A DNA stretch of 64,000 nt from an uncultured Lachnospiraceae bacterium (GCA_900554205.1 USGM01000003.1:12367-76366), one strand, 5' to 3'. Shown: positions 1 to 10,274, numbered from the stretch's first letter. Program-made: numbers and translations. The notes: generated by a model from the sequence alone, not told the origin.

Positions 1-664
1 TGTGTTTGCGCGGAATCATGTGGATATTGCGGTGCTGGGCTGTTACCTGAATCTCGCAACGCCGGATGAGAAGGAGCTGGAAAAAACGATACACCGCTAT
101 ATGGCGCACATCCGCTTCGCGTCGTGGCTGGGCTGCGGCGTGGTCGGGACGGAGACGGGAGCGCCGAATACAGCGTATGCCTTTACGCCGGAATGCGGGA
201 CGGAGGAGGCTTTGCAGCTCTTTATCGAGAGACTCAGGCCCATCGTTGCCTATGCTGAGAAGATGGGAGTTGTCTTCGCCATCGAGCCTGTTTTCAGACA
301 TATTGTGTGTAATCCCGCCCGGGCACGGCGCGTGCTCGACGAGATTGCTTCGCCGAATCTTCAGATCATTTTTGATCCGGTGAACCTTCTGGATGTTGCG
401 AATTACCGTGACAGAGAGGCGGTGTTCCGCGAGGCGATTGAGCTTCTGGGAGAGGACATTGCCATGGTTCACCTGAAGGATTTCAGGGTGGAAAACGGAA
501 AAATGATTGCGGCGGGCTGCGGCATGGGAGAGATGGATTACACGGAGATCTTAAAGTTCATGAAGGCGAGAAAACCGTTTATCCACGCGACGCTGGAGGA
601 CACAAAGCCGGAGAATAATCAGGCGGCGAAGAACTTTATTTTACAGAGATATGCAGAAATTTAA
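1..664 (+). CDS. Sugar phosphate isomerase/epimerase, TIM-barrel (5' end outside window)
   Basis: This is the C-terminal part, about 220 residues, of a xylose-isomerase-like TIM-barrel protein (AP endonuclease 2 superfamily), which typically interconverts keto and aldo sugars using a divalent metal. Visible family motifs are IEPVFRH, FDPVNLLD and VHLKDF, and a late Glu in ATLEDT; they supply the Glu, Asp, His and Glu metal ligands of the fold. Family members are usually about 270-290 residues, so roughly the first 50-60 are missing at the window edge; the apparent GTG near base 2 is probably internal. Its stop overlaps the start of the downstream polymerase gene by 14 bases, so the two are probably co-transcribed. 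The substrate cannot be told from sequence. Confidence 0.8.
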   Translation, partial: VFARNHVDIAVLGCYLNLATPDEKELEKTIHRYMAHIRFASWLGCGVVGTETGAPNTAYAFTPECGTEEALQLFIERLRPIVAYAEKMGVVFAIEPVFRHIVCNPARARRVLDEIASPNLQIIFDPVNLLDVANYRDREAVFREAIELLGEDIAMVHLKDFRVENGKMIAAGCGMGEMDYTEILKFMKARKPFIHATLEDTKPENNQAAKNFILQRYAEI

Positions 665-2183
665 GCAGCGCATTTATATTGCCATCGATCTGAAATCCTT
701 CTATGCCTCCGTGGAGTGCAGGGCGAGGGGATTAGACCCGCTGACAACAAATCTGGTCGTGGCTGACCGCTCGCGCACGGAGAAGACGATCTGTCTGGCA
801 GTTTCGCCGTCACTGAAGGCATATGGTATTCCCGGCAGGGCGAGGCTGTTTGAGGTGGTGCAGAAGGTTCGTGAGGTGAATGCGGGCAGGAGGCTTCATG
901 CACCGGGCGGGAGATTCACGGGCTCGTCGGATCAGGCACCGGAGCTTGCCTGTCACCCGGAGCTGGAGGTGGGCTATATCACCGCGCCGCCGAGAATGGC
1001 GTTTTATATGCAGGTGAGCACGCAGATCTACAAGATCTATCTTCGGTATATTGCGCCGGAGGACATTCATGTCTATTCCATCGACGAGGTGTTTATGGAT
1101 GTGACGCAGTATCTTGACACCTATGGAATGACGGCGAGACAGCTTGCGGCAAAAATGGCGGAGGAGGTTCTCGCGGAGACCGGTATCACGGCAACCGCCG
1201 GGATCGGCACGAATCTTTATCTTGCCAAGGTGGCGATGGACATCATGGCGAAGCATGTGGAGCCGGACGGGAATGGCTGTTGTATCGCGGAGCTGGATGA
1301 GATGAGCTATCGGAGGCAGCTTTGGGCGCACAGACCGCTCACCGATTTCTGGCGTGTGGGACATGGGTATCAGAAGCGGCTGGAAGAGGTCGGGCTGTTT
1401 ACCATGGGGGATATTGCCAGATGCTCCCTTGGCAGCGACCGGGATTATTACAACGAGGAACTTCTGTACCGGATGTTCGGGATCAATGCGGAGCTTCTGA
1501 TCGATCATGCGTGGGGCTGGGAGCCGACGACGATAGAGCTTATCAAGGCGTATAAGCCCGAGAGCAGCTCCATGAGCTCCGGGCAGGTGCTGCAATGTCC
1601 GTATGAGTTCGGAAAGGCGAAGATTATCGTGCGGGAGATGACAGATCTGCTTGTGCTTGATCTCGTGGAGAAGAAGCTGGTGACGGATCAAGTCTGCCTG
1701 TTGATCGGCTATGATGTGGACAGCCTGAAAAAGCCAGAGATCAGAAGGGCGTATAAGGGCGAGGTGAGCGTTGACCGCTATGGCAGAAGTGTGCCGAAGC
1801 ATGCGGCGGGAACGGCGAATCTGCCCATGCCGACGAGCTCGACGCAGATTATTGTCGATGCCATGATGGAGTTGTATGAGCAGCATGTTGATCCGAGGCT
1901 GCTTGTGCGCAGGGTCACGGTCACGGCGAACCACCTGACGGACGAGGCGGACGCGAAGAAGACCGAAAGCTTTGAGCAGATGGAGCTTTTCACAGACTAC
2001 GGTGCCAGAGAGAAGGAAAGGGAAGAGGAAGAAAAGCGTCTGCAAAAGGAGCGAAGGCTTCAGGAGGCTATGCTGGAAGTGAAGAAGAAGTACGGGAAGA
2101 ATGCTATTCTGAAGGGTACGAATCTGCAGGAGGGTGCGACGACGATTGAGCGCAACAACCAGATCGGAGGGCATAAGGCATGA
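651..2183 (+). CDS. Y-family DNA polymerase, UvrX/UmuC-like
   Basis: A translesion DNA polymerase of the DinB/UmuC (Y) family, 510 residues. The first catalytic carboxylate is Asp13 in AIDLKSFYASVE, and the second pair is Asp145-Glu146 in the SIDE motif (VYSIDEVFMD). The helix-hairpin-helix and little-finger regions follow, and the C-terminal tail after about residue 440 is a charged Glu/Lys-rich stretch. The length is greater than classic DinB (about 350-400) and matches the UvrX/YqjW type found next to YolD in Firmicutes. The start overlaps the upstream isomerase gene, and its TGA overlaps the next ATG as ATGA, giving translational coupling. In Bacillus this pair is SOS-induced; no LexA box can be sought here because the operon promoter lies outside the window. 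Confidence 0.9.
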   Translation: MQKFKQRIYIAIDLKSFYASVECRARGLDPLTTNLVVADRSRTEKTICLAVSPSLKAYGIPGRARLFEVVQKVREVNAGRRLHAPGGRFTGSSDQAPELACHPELEVGYITAPPRMAFYMQVSTQIYKIYLRYIAPEDIHVYSIDEVFMDVTQYLDTYGMTARQLAAKMAEEVLAETGITATAGIGTNLYLAKVAMDIMAKHVEPDGNGCCIAELDEMSYRRQLWAHRPLTDFWRVGHGYQKRLEEVGLFTMGDIARCSLGSDRDYYNEELLYRMFGINAELLIDHAWGWEPTTIELIKAYKPESSSMSSGQVLQCPYEFGKAKIIVREMTDLLVLDLVEKKLVTDQVCLLIGYDVDSLKKPEIRRAYKGEVSVDRYGRSVPKHAAGTANLPMPTSSTQIIVDAMMELYEQHVDPRLLVRRVTVTANHLTDEADAKKTESFEQMELFTDYGAREKEREEEEKRLQKERRLQEAMLEVKKKYGKNAILKGTNLQEGATTIERNNQIGGHKA

Positions 2184-2593
2184 AGGAAGCCGGAATATCT
2201 GAATATGAGGACATTATTGCGCTGCCGCACCATGTCTCCGCCAGTCATCCGCAGATGGCTCTGGCAGACCGTGCGGCACAGTTTTCCCCTTTTGCTGCGC
2301 TGACGGGGTATGAGGACGCGATCGATGAGAGCGCCCGGCTGACGGAGGAGCAGATTGAGCTGGATGAGAACGCCAGAGAAGAGCTGGACGAGAAATTGCG
2401 GCAGATCAGGGAGTGCGGTGAAGCACACCCTGAAATTACCGTAACCTATTTTCAGAAGGACGCGCGTAGGGATGGCGGCGCGTATGTGACATTGACGGGA
2501 AGGGTGAAGAAAATCGACGAGTATGCCCGTATAATTTCCTTTATGGATGGAACAGTGGTCAGGATTGAGAATATTCTACAGTGCATTATTTAA
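2180..2593 (+). CDS. YolD-like protein
   Basis: A 137-residue YolD-like protein, the usual companion of UvrX-type Y-family polymerases. The family is predicted to be functionally related to UmuD. The sequence has the typical opening with a conserved ALADRAAQFSPFAAL segment (around residues 31-45), a Glu-rich helix, and a C-terminal beta region ending in GTVVRIENI that resembles the family's small beta-barrel. Its ATG overlaps the polymerase stop (ATGA). Its last 8 bases overlap the end of the convergent HerA-like gene, so the two transcripts meet tail to tail without a visible terminator. The family assignment is good; the biochemical role in the family is unproven. Confidence 0.85.
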   Translation: MKEAGISEYEDIIALPHHVSASHPQMALADRAAQFSPFAALTGYEDAIDESARLTEEQIELDENAREELDEKLRQIRECGEAHPEITVTYFQKDARRDGGAYVTLTGRVKKIDEYARIISFMDGTVVRIENILQCII

Positions 2594-4160
2594 ACAGTGT
2601 GCCGAGGATGCTTCTGCCGAGCTGGGCGCCTACGTTTCCGCCAAGCTTCTTGCCGAAGGAGCCGCCGAGGGATTTTCCGATGGTGTTTCCGACCTCGCGC
2701 CCGATGGTTCCCGCGGCGCTGTTTGCAACGCTCTTCATGCCGGATTTGATTTTCCGGTCTTTCTTTGCCTTTTCACGCAAAGCGGCTTTTTCGGCAGCCG
2801 CTTTTTCTTTTGCAGCCGCCTTCTCGTCGGCAACGGCTTTCTTCTGCTGTTCCAACGCGGCTTCATCCTCCAGATTTTTCCTTTGCAGAAATTCATAGGC
2901 GCTGTCGGGATCGTGGGCATCCTTATATTTCAGGTAAAGATTGCTCATCAGCACCTCCTGCTTTTTCTCCCCGTCGGAGATTGGCCCCATGAGACTCTGC
3001 GGGGGCAGGATTTTACAGCGCTTTACCACGGTGGGGATTCCGGCTTCGTCCAGCACGGAGACTAATGCCTCGCCGGTTCCGAGCTCGGACAGCACGGTCT
3101 TGGTATCGAATGCCGGGTTAGTGCGGAAGGACGCGGCAGCCGCCTTGATTGCCTTCTCGTCGGCGGGGGTGTAGGCTCTCAGCGCATGCTGGATCTTATT
3201 GCCGAGCTGGCTGAGGACGCCGTCGGGAATGTCCTTGGGTGCCTGTGTAATGAAATAAATGCCGACACCGCGGGAGCGGATCAGCTTGACGATCTGCTCG
3301 ATCTTTTCCTGTAATGCCTTGGAGACATTGTTGAAGAGCAGGTGCGCCTCGTCGAAGAAGAATACCATGCGGGGCTTTGCGGGATCACCGACCTCCGGCA
3401 GCGTCTCGAAAAGCTCTGCCAGCATCCAAAGCAGGAAGAGTGAGTACATGGTCGGATCGTTTACCAGCTCGCGGCAGTCCAGAATATTGATGGCACCTTT
3501 GCCGCCTGCTCCGGTGGTGAACCAGTCCGCAATGTTCAAGGCGGGTTCTGTGAAAAATTCCTGCGCACCCTGTGCCTCCAGAGCGACGATATGGCGGATG
3601 ATGGTTGTCGCGCTCGCCTTGGCGATATGTCCGTAATCGTTGCTGAAATCGGCAGCGTTTTCGCCGATGTACTGGAGCATGGATTTCAGATCCTTTGTAT
3701 CGATCAGCAGCAGATTGTTGTCATCCGCGATTTTAAAGGTGACGTTGAGCACATCGGTCTGCGCCGGGGTGAGGTTCATCAGTCTGCCGAGGAGCAGAGG
3801 CCCCATTTCGGAGATGGTTGTGCGCAGCGGGATTCCCATTCTGCCGTAGACATCCCAGAAGACGCTGGGGTAGGACTGGTAGGAAAAACCGCACTGGGCG
3901 AGACCGAATGAGGCGATGCGCTTCTGCATATCCTCGCTGTCTTTTCCGGGGCGGCACATGCCCGCAAGATCGCCCTTGACGTCCGCGAGAAAGACCGGCA
4001 CGCCGGCATCGCTGAAGGACTCAGCCAGAACCTTTAATGTAATCGTTTTACCGGTTCCGGTAGCACCGGCGATCAGACCGTGGCGGTTTGCCATATTCGG
4101 CAGAATGCAGATTTTTTTGCCGTCGGATTCTCCGATCCAGATTTTATCGTTATAGTACAT
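2586..4160 (-). CDS. HerA-like DNA-translocating ATPase (DUF853)
   Basis: A 524-residue P-loop ATPase of the HerA/VirB4-like DUF853 family. Walker A is GATGTGKT at about residues 32-39, and Walker B is the FFFDEAHLLF segment in the middle of the protein, followed by a RSRGVGIYFITQ segment typical of HerA-type sensors. After about residue 420 there is a Lys/Ala/Glu-rich coiled coil, then a Gly-rich tail. These proteins are thought to act as hexameric ATPases on DNA ends, but DUF853 members are poorly studied. The start has AGGAGGGGAACT directly upstream. The stop lies inside the 3' end of the convergent yolD-like gene. Confidence 0.85.
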   Translation of the reverse strand: MYYNDKIWIGESDGKKICILPNMANRHGLIAGATGTGKTITLKVLAESFSDAGVPVFLADVKGDLAGMCRPGKDSEDMQKRIASFGLAQCGFSYQSYPSVFWDVYGRMGIPLRTTISEMGPLLLGRLMNLTPAQTDVLNVTFKIADDNNLLLIDTKDLKSMLQYIGENAADFSNDYGHIAKASATTIIRHIVALEAQGAQEFFTEPALNIADWFTTGAGGKGAINILDCRELVNDPTMYSLFLLWMLAELFETLPEVGDPAKPRMVFFFDEAHLLFNNVSKALQEKIEQIVKLIRSRGVGIYFITQAPKDIPDGVLSQLGNKIQHALRAYTPADEKAIKAAAASFRTNPAFDTKTVLSELGTGEALVSVLDEAGIPTVVKRCKILPPQSLMGPISDGEKKQEVLMSNLYLKYKDAHDPDSAYEFLQRKNLEDEAALEQQKKAVADEKAAAKEKAAAEKAALREKAKKDRKIKSGMKSVANSAAGTIGREVGNTIGKSLGGSFGKKLGGNVGAQLGRSILGTLFK

Positions 4161-4353
4161 AGTTCCCCTCCTATTGGTTTTTTAATAAGCTAAAGATAAG
4201 AATATTATAGTGGATAACGGAGGACGGAACAAGGTTATTTTTCGGATTCCATAAGACATTCTTAAGAAAGCGGCGCGTGCAATCTTAAAACTTTTCTTAT
4301 AATATGGTCTGCAAGAACGATCGGACGCTGCGGCGGACGGGAAGGAGGGGAAT

Positions 4354-5235
4354 ATGGAAATAGCTGTACTTGCAGACATTCACAGCAATTATGTCGCGCT
4401 TGAGACCTGTATGCGGTTTGCACTGAAGAGGGGAATCAGGAAATTCCTGTTTCTGGGGGACTATATCGGGGAGATGGCTTACCCGGAGAGAACCATGGAG
4501 CTGCTGAAGGAGTACAGGGAGGAATATGACTGTACCTTTATCCGCGGGAATAAGGAGGATTACTGGCTCAGCTACGCGAAGGGCGGGGAGTGTGGCTGGC
4601 GGGAATATGACTCGACGACAGGAGCACTTTATTATGCCTACCATCGGCTGACGAGGCGGGAGCTGGACTTTTTCGGGGAAATGCCGATCGCCATGAAACT
4701 GCAGTACGGGGCGATGCCGACGCTGCAGCTCTGCCACGGTTCACCGGATAAGGTATCGGAGGCGCTTACGCCGGGCAGTGAGCGGGTGGAAAGCCTTCTG
4801 GAAACTACGGAGGTGGGACTGATCCTGTGCGGACATACGCACCGTCAGGGAAAGCAGGAGTATAAGGGAAAGCTGTTGTTGAATCCCGGATCGGTCGGAC
4901 TTTCCATCGGAGGACAGGGCAAGGCGCAGTTTCTGATCCTGCATGGGGATGAGGAAACAAGGACATGGAGAGAGGAATTTATCAGTCTCGACTATGACAG
5001 GGAGCGGGTGATCAGGGAGATTTCCGTTTCGGGGCTGATGGAGAGAGCGCCGTACTGGTGCAAGGTGACGGAAATGCAGCTGGCTGCAAGGGGGCGTTAT
5101 GCGTCCGCGGATTATGGGCATTCTAATGTGCTGTTCAGGGCGATGGAGCTGTGCCGGGAGGCGGTCGGGGAATGCAATTGGCCGGATATACCCGAGCGGT
5201 ACTGGGAGATGGCGTACAGGGAAAGCTGCGGGTAG
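4354..5235 (+). CDS. Calcineurin-like metallophosphoesterase
   Basis: A cytoplasmic metallophosphoesterase of 293 residues. The metal ligands of the fold are readable: Asp8 and His10 in LADIHSN, Asp36 in FLGDYIG, the GNKEDY motif near residue 67, and CGHTH near residue 154, followed by the family's LLNPGSVG signature. The family hydrolyses phosphomonoesters or diesters; the substrate here is unknown. The ribosome site GGAAGGAGGGGAAT precedes the ATG. A TATAAT-like -10 lies near 4298-4303, without a convincing -35. The gene is convergent with the pectinesterase gene, whose stop lies one base away. Confidence 0.88.
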   Translation: MEIAVLADIHSNYVALETCMRFALKRGIRKFLFLGDYIGEMAYPERTMELLKEYREEYDCTFIRGNKEDYWLSYAKGGECGWREYDSTTGALYYAYHRLTRRELDFFGEMPIAMKLQYGAMPTLQLCHGSPDKVSEALTPGSERVESLLETTEVGLILCGHTHRQGKQEYKGKLLLNPGSVGLSIGGQGKAQFLILHGDEETRTWREEFISLDYDRERVIREISVSGLMERAPYWCKVTEMQLAARGRYASADYGHSNVLFRAMELCREAVGECNWPDIPERYWEMAYRESCG

Positions 5236-5236
5236 A

Positions 5237-6286
5237 CTATGTTCCCGGCTTCCAGCCGTTTAACACATTTTCTATGGTATATTTAGCGGCTTCGTCATCG
5301 GTAAGCTGTCTTGAGAAGGAAGCGCGGGACGTTGGGGCGGCACCGGGGCCGTAGGAATGATACTCCGCATAGTAAAAATGTTCATGCGGCTTTTCCCAGT
5401 CTGCCCAGCCTGCAGGATGAATGTGCGCGCCGAGCTCGCAGTTCAGGTAGACGGTCTTTGCCCACTCGCGCCATGGACGGCCGAGCATGACCGTGCCGGC
5501 GGGGCAGTCACCGGTGAGTTTACAGTTCAGAAAACAGAAACCGAAGGGCTGGTTCTCCGGTGTGGAGGCAGCGGTGATATAGCCGTAGATCACAGCGTCG
5601 TCAGGACTTTCCGGCGGTTTCCTATCGCCGGGCAGTTTGGAGAAGAGGGTGCAGTTTTCAAACCATGCGGTCGCACCGCCGAAGATGAAATCGACGTCAC
5701 CCTGTATGAGGCAGTTACGGTAGCAATGGCGGCCGGGAATGCGCGGCCTGTTTTCGCCGGGACCTTTAAAGCCGCCCGGTTTTGCTTCTTTTAATGGAAG
5801 AGGAGCGGCGAAGAGAGTGTCCTGACTGCCGATCAGACGGCAGTTTTCGAGATAGATGCGGTCGCCGTCGGCATAGAGAGCCAGCGCCTGACCGACCGTG
5901 TGACCGTAACCGGCATCGTTTTGTATCGTCAGGTTTTCGGCTGCGAAGTCATGGGTGTCGATTCTGACCGTGGCGGTGCGGAAGGTTCCGCGTTGGTCGC
6001 CCTCCGGCATCTCGTCGAAGGCGGCATCACCCCAGACAAGGGTTACGTCTGACGGAGTGTTTCCTTCGCCGCGCAGGGTCAGGTTAGGGCGTGTGATGAC
6101 GATTTTTTCCCGGTAGGTGCCGCTGCCGATATGGAGGATGGCAGGCGGAAGGTCTGAGACGGGGGCAGGGTATTTTTTCTCCTGCTCCGCGGCAGGCTGT
6201 ATGCTGTCCAGCGCGGCAGTGACCGTGGCGAAGCACGGGGGGTGACCGGGGATATTGACATAAAGGTGGAGGGGGGCGTTGCTCAT
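5237..6286 (-). CDS. Pectinesterase (CE8), apparently cytoplasmic
   Basis: A carbohydrate esterase family 8 pectin methylesterase of 349 residues, removing methyl groups from homogalacturonan. The right-handed beta-helix motifs are all present: the Gln in GQALALY (about 133), the acid/base Asp156 in GSQDTLF, the nucleophile Asp199 in QGDVDFIFG, and the Arg in GRPWREW near residue 268. There is no signal peptide or transmembrane segment: the protein starts with MSNAPLHLYVNIPG. This suggests it acts inside the cell on imported methylated oligogalacturonides. No other pectin gene is nearby. Stop meets the stop of the convergent phosphoesterase gene. Confidence 0.88.
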   Translation of the reverse strand: MSNAPLHLYVNIPGHPPCFATVTAALDSIQPAAEQEKKYPAPVSDLPPAILHIGSGTYREKIVITRPNLTLRGEGNTPSDVTLVWGDAAFDEMPEGDQRGTFRTATVRIDTHDFAAENLTIQNDAGYGHTVGQALALYADGDRIYLENCRLIGSQDTLFAAPLPLKEAKPGGFKGPGENRPRIPGRHCYRNCLIQGDVDFIFGGATAWFENCTLFSKLPGDRKPPESPDDAVIYGYITAASTPENQPFGFCFLNCKLTGDCPAGTVMLGRPWREWAKTVYLNCELGAHIHPAGWADWEKPHEHFYYAEYHSYGPGAAPTSRASFSRQLTDDEAAKYTIENVLNGWKPGT

Positions 6287-6305
6287 GGCACAAGGGCTCC
6301 TTATC

Positions 6306-7403
6306 TTACAACAGCGTCTCCACGGTCAGGTGCGGGCATTCGGACAGGTCGATGTACTGGGTGCCGCACTGGACGATGGGGCGCGAAAGGTTGAATTTGT
6401 TGATATAAATGATGTCGCCTTCTCTGCCGTCAGAAAGGCGGCAGCGGTTCTGAATGTAGGTGTTCACGATATTTTCGAGAATGACCAGCAGGTATTCCAC
6501 GTCATATTTGCGGAAGCCCTCTGATTCAAAAAGCTCTATGACCCGGAAGGGGCACATTGGACCACGGTAGACTCTTGTGGCTGTCATGGCATCGTACACA
6601 TCCGCAATCGCCACAATGCGGGCGTATTTGTCAATCTGAGAGCTTTGACAATGCAGAGGATAGCCGGAACCGTCCATGCGCTCATGGTGCATCAGGGCGG
6701 CATTCTGGATGTGGATACTTGCCCCGGCCTTTTTCAGCAGACGATAGCCGATGACCGGATGCTTTTGGATTTCGCTGTACTCATTCTCGGTCAGATGGCA
6801 GGGCTTTGTCAGAATATGGTGCGGGATATGCAGCTTGCCGACATCGTGCAGCAGTCCACAGCCGGTTGCCAGCTGAATCTGGCGTTTGTCGAAGCGCAGC
6901 CATGTCGCAAAAATGTTGCAGAGCAGGGCTACGTTAATGCAGTGGGCATAGGTGGAATCGTCATATTCCCGCATATTGTGGAGCATTGAGAGAATACCGT
7001 TCGTATTCTCGCCAAGAGCCGTGATATTCAATGTCTGCGTCAGCAGTTCCTCGATGTCAAGGGGCATATTCTTCTCTACAACGCTATTCATCACCTGCTT
7101 AAATGAGGCGAGGTTCAGTTCGTATTCCTGTCGGAACTGCTGAAAAGCCGGAGAATTACGGATGCGCGCAGAGTAGGAGGGCTCCCTCGGGGCAGAGATA
7201 ATCTCATGGGTCTCTGGAAGAGGAACGCTGTCTGTGATAGAGACGGTCAGAATGCCATACATATCAAGTTTTGTGATCAGACGGTCAGTCAGCTCCGTTC
7301 CCTTTGCGAGGATCAGCTGTCCGTCCATATCCAGAATATCGGCTCCGGTTATCATCCCGGGAACCAGCTGCATTGTGGATAATCTTTTCATGTTAAGCTT
7401 CAT
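6306..7403 (-). CDS. HD-GYP domain protein (probable cyclic-di-GMP phosphodiesterase)
   Basis: A 365-residue soluble protein with an N-terminal region of about 140 residues and a C-terminal HD-GYP domain. The HD pair is in LLHDVGKLHIP (residues 186-187), a downstream KHP is at about 214-216, and the signature HHERMDGSGYP has GYP at 247-249. Such domains hydrolyse cyclic-di-GMP. No receiver or membrane domain is present. An in-frame ATG at 7391 is an alternative start; a GAAAGG sits very close to the first ATG and about 15 bases from the second. A well-formed promoter lies upstream on this strand. The pectinesterase gene follows in the same direction 19 bases downstream and may be co-transcribed. 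Confidence 0.87.
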   Translation of the reverse strand: MKLNMKRLSTMQLVPGMITGADILDMDGQLILAKGTELTDRLITKLDMYGILTVSITDSVPLPETHEIISAPREPSYSARIRNSPAFQQFRQEYELNLASFKQVMNSVVEKNMPLDIEELLTQTLNITALGENTNGILSMLHNMREYDDSTYAHCINVALLCNIFATWLRFDKRQIQLATGCGLLHDVGKLHIPHHILTKPCHLTENEYSEIQKHPVIGYRLLKKAGASIHIQNAALMHHERMDGSGYPLHCQSSQIDKYARIVAIADVYDAMTATRVYRGPMCPFRVIELFESEGFRKYDVEYLLVILENIVNTYIQNRCRLSDGREGDIIYINKFNLSRPIVQCGTQYIDLSECPHLTVETLL

Positions 7404-7468
7404 GCCTTTCAGTAACCCATAAACCTTGTGCCTGAAACTTCAGGAATGGGGTTCATTTTAATGATAAA

Positions 7469-7497
7469 ATTATAATATTTTCCCATGGGAAAGTCAA
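7469..7497 (-). promoter_or_regulatory. Probable sigma-A promoter of the HD-GYP gene
   Basis: Read on the minus strand, TTGACT (7492-7497) and TATAAT (7469-7474) are separated by exactly 17 bases, close to the vegetative consensus. It points to the HD-GYP gene, whose start is about 65 bases downstream. Confidence 0.75.
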
Positions 7498-7547
7498 ACT
7501 TTAACAGGAAATTTACAAATTGTTAATTCTATGCCGACAGCTTTATG

Positions 7548-7576
7548 TTGAATCTGGCTGCAAATTCTGTTACAAT
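7548..7576 (+). promoter_or_regulatory. Probable sigma-A promoter of secA
   Basis: TTGAAT (7548-7553) and TACAAT (7571-7576) with a 17-base spacer, placing the start of transcription near 7583, shortly before the secA start codons. It is divergent from the HD-GYP promoter, with about 50 bases between the two -35 boxes. Confidence 0.7.
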
Positions 7577-7641
7577 GGACAATATGGTTTATAAACAAGG
7601 TGTCTGATGAGAGCAGCAATACTCGCGGACGACGGAAAGGT

Positions 7642-10221
7642 ATGGCTATTGTCGTGAAGGTTATTGACAAGATATTCGGTACACACAGTGACAGAGAATT
7701 GAAGAGAATCATGCCTCTGGTAGATAAAATCGAGGAGCTTCGCCCTACGATGCAGGCGCTGTCTGATGAGGAACTGCGGGGGAAGACGGCGGAATACAAA
7801 AAGAGACTTGGAGAGGGAGAGACACTGGACGATCTGCTGCCGGAAGCGTTTGCAACGGTGAGAGAGGCCGCGCGCCGTGTCCTGAACATGGAGCATTACC
7901 GTGTACAGCTGATCGGCGGAATCATTCTGCATCAGGGACGTATCGCCGAGATGCGTACCGGTGAAGGAAAAACGCTGGTATCTACCGCCCCGGCTTATCT
8001 GAATGCGCTGGAGGGCAAGGGCGTTCATATTGTAACGGTTAACGATTATCTGGCAAAGCGTGACGCTGAGTGGATGGGACAGGTACATGAATTTCTGGGC
8101 TTGTCTGTCGGAGTCGTGCTGAACAGCATGACCAGCGAGGAGCGTCAGAAGGCATATGGCTGTGATATTACTTATGTGACAAACAATGAGCTCGGCTTTG
8201 ATTACCTGCGCGACAACATGGTAATCTACAAGGAGCAGCTGGTGCTGAGAGACCTGCATTTCTGTATCATCGACGAGGTGGACTCGGTATTGATCGATGA
8301 GGCGAGAACACCGCTGATCATTTCGGGTCAGAGCGGAAAGTCTACGGCGCTGTATGAGATGTGTGATCTGCTTGCAAGGCGCATGAAGCGCGGCGACGAT
8401 GTACAGCAGCTGACGAAGATGGATGCCATCATGGGCGTGGTTCAGGAGGAGAATGGTGACTTTATCGTAAATGAGAAGGATAAGGTAATCAACCTGACCG
8501 AAGCCGGTGTGAAGAAGGTCGAGGATTTCTTCCATATTGATAACTTTGCCGATCCCGAGAATCTGGAGATACAGCACAACATCATTCTGGCGCTTCGCGC
8601 GCACAACCTGATGTTCCGCGATCAGGACTATGTGGTCAAGGATGATGAGGTTCTGATTGTCGACGAGTTTACCGGACGTATTATGCCGGGACGCCGTTAT
8701 TCCGACGGTCTGCATCAGGCGATCGAGGCAAAAGAGCATGTAAAGGTAAAGAGAGAGAGCAAGACGCTTGCTTCCATCACGTTCCAGAATTTCTTTAATC
8801 TCTTTGAGAAGAAGTGCGGTATGACGGGTACGGCGCTGACGGAGGAGAAGGAGTTCCGCGAGATTTACGGAATGGATGTTGTTGTCATTCCCACGAACCG
8901 TCCTGTCATCCGTAAGGATCTTCAGGATGCGGTATATAAGACGAAGCAGGAGAAGCTGCATGCCATCGTCAACGCTGTCGAGGAGGCGCATGCAAAGGGA
9001 CAGCCCGTTCTGGTCGGCACGATTACGATCGAGGCGAGTGAGGAGCTGAGCCGTATGCTCCAGCGCAGAGGCATCCAGCATAAGGTGCTGAACGCAAAGT
9101 TCCATGAGCTGGAGGCGGAGATCGTTGCGGATGCAGGTGTGCACGGCGCTGTGACGATTGCGACAAACATGGCAGGCCGTGGTACGGACATCAAGCTCGA
9201 CGAGGAGGCGAGAGCGGCGGGCGGTCTTAAGATTATCGGTACGGAGAGACACGAGTCGAGACGTATTGATAACCAGCTGAGAGGTCGTTCCGGTCGTCAG
9301 GGAGACCCCGGTGAATCGAAGTTCTATATTTCCCTACAGGATGATCTGATGAGACTGTTCGGCTCTGAGCGGCTGATCGGTATGTTCAATGCAATGGGAA
9401 TCCCGGAGGGACAGGAAATCGAGCATAAGGCGCTGACGAATGCAATCGAGAGCGCCCAGAAGAAGATCGAGAGCAATAACTTCGGTATCCGTAAGAACCT
9501 GCTGGAATATGACCGCGTCATGAGTGAGCAGAGGGAGATTATCTATGAAGAGCGCCGTCGTGTCTTAAATGGCGAGAGCATGAGAGATTTCATCTATAAG
9601 ATGATCACGGATATTGTTGAAAACTGTGTGGACATCAGCATCAACGAGGATGCGGAGCTGGAGGAGTGGAATTTCAATGAACTGAATACGCTGCTCATCC
9701 CGACGGTTCCGCTGCTGCCTGTGACGGCTGAGAGAGTGAAGAAGCCGAAAAAGAACAGCCTGAAGCAGCAGCTGAAGGAAGAGGCTGTCAAGATGTATGA
9801 GACCAAGGAGGCGGAATTCCCGAACTCCGAGGCGATACGAGAGCTGGAGCGCGTCATTTTGTTGAAGGTCATCGACAGAAAGTGGATGGATCATATCGAC
9901 GACATGGAGCAGCTTCGTCAGGGTATCGGTCTGCAGGCATACGGACAACGTGATCCGCTTGTGGAGTACAAGACCAGAGGCTACAAGATGTTCGATGAAT
10001 TGATCCAGAACATCAAGGAAGAGACCGTCCGTCTGCTTTTCCATATCAGGGTGGAGCAGAAGGTGGAGAGAGAGCAGGTTGCGAAGGTTACCGGAACTAA
10101 CAAGGATGACAGTGCGCCCAGAGGACCGGTGAAGCGCGAAAACGCGAAGATTTATCCGAATGATCCCTGCCCCTGCGGAAGCGGTAAGAAGTATAAGCAG
10201 TGCTGCGGACGGAAGGCGTGA
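7642..10221 (+). CDS. secA: Preprotein translocase ATPase SecA
   Basis: The motor ATPase that pushes unfolded preproteins through SecYEG. It has about 859 residues, the normal size. Visible parts are the N-terminal [11 protein letters not shown] segment typical of Firmicutes SecA, Walker A MRTGEGKT (about 104-111), Walker B/DEAD-like [13 protein letters not shown], the [10 protein letters not shown] and [13 protein letters not shown] helicase motifs of the second nucleotide-binding fold, and a C-terminal zinc motif [13 protein letters not shown]. The start is uncertain: GTG at 7600 adds 14 atypical residues, ATG at 7642 has GGAAAGG almost touching it, and GTG at 7654 would give the most family-like start with that site 12-13 bases away. 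prfB follows after about 53 bases without a terminator. Confidence 0.97.
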   Translation: MAIVVKVIDKIFGTHSDRELKRIMPLVDKIEELRPTMQALSDEELRGKTAEYKKRLGEGETLDDLLPEAFATVREAARRVLNMEHYRVQLIGGIILHQGRIAEMRTGEGKTLVSTAPAYLNALEGKGVHIVTVNDYLAKRDAEWMGQVHEFLGLSVGVVLNSMTSEERQKAYGCDITYVTNNELGFDYLRDNMVIYKEQLVLRDLHFCIIDEVDSVLIDEARTPLIISGQSGKSTALYEMCDLLARRMKRGDDVQQLTKMDAIMGVVQEENGDFIVNEKDKVINLTEAGVKKVEDFFHIDNFADPENLEIQHNIILALRAHNLMFRDQDYVVKDDEVLIVDEFTGRIMPGRRYSDGLHQAIEAKEHVKVKRESKTLASITFQNFFNLFEKKCGMTGTALTEEKEFREIYGMDVVVIPTNRPVIRKDLQDAVYKTKQEKLHAIVNAVEEAHAKGQPVLVGTITIEASEELSRMLQRRGIQHKVLNAKFHELEAEIVADAGVHGAVTIATNMAGRGTDIKLDEEARAAGGLKIIGTERHESRRIDNQLRGRSGRQGDPGESKFYISLQDDLMRLFGSERLIGMFNAMGIPEGQEIEHKALTNAIESAQKKIESNNFGIRKNLLEYDRVMSEQREIIYEERRRVLNGESMRDFIYKMITDIVENCVDISINEDAELEEWNFNELNTLLIPTVPLLPVTAERVKKPKKNSLKQQLKEEAVKMYETKEAEFPNSEAIRELERVILLKVIDRKWMDHIDDMEQLRQGIGLQAYGQRDPLVEYKTRGYKMFDELIQNIKEETVRLLFHIRVEQKVEREQVAKVTGTNKDDSAPRGPVKRENAKIYPNDPCPCGSGKKYKQCCGRKA

Positions 10222-10274
10222 TGGCTTTCTGACCTGAGTATCACCATAATGAAAAAGAAAGAGTGTGGCATAAA

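Noticed and set aside
7570..9252. Long open frame antisense to secA
   Set aside because: It is a shadow of the secA codon pattern. It has no ribosome site or family motifs, and secA is unmistakable.
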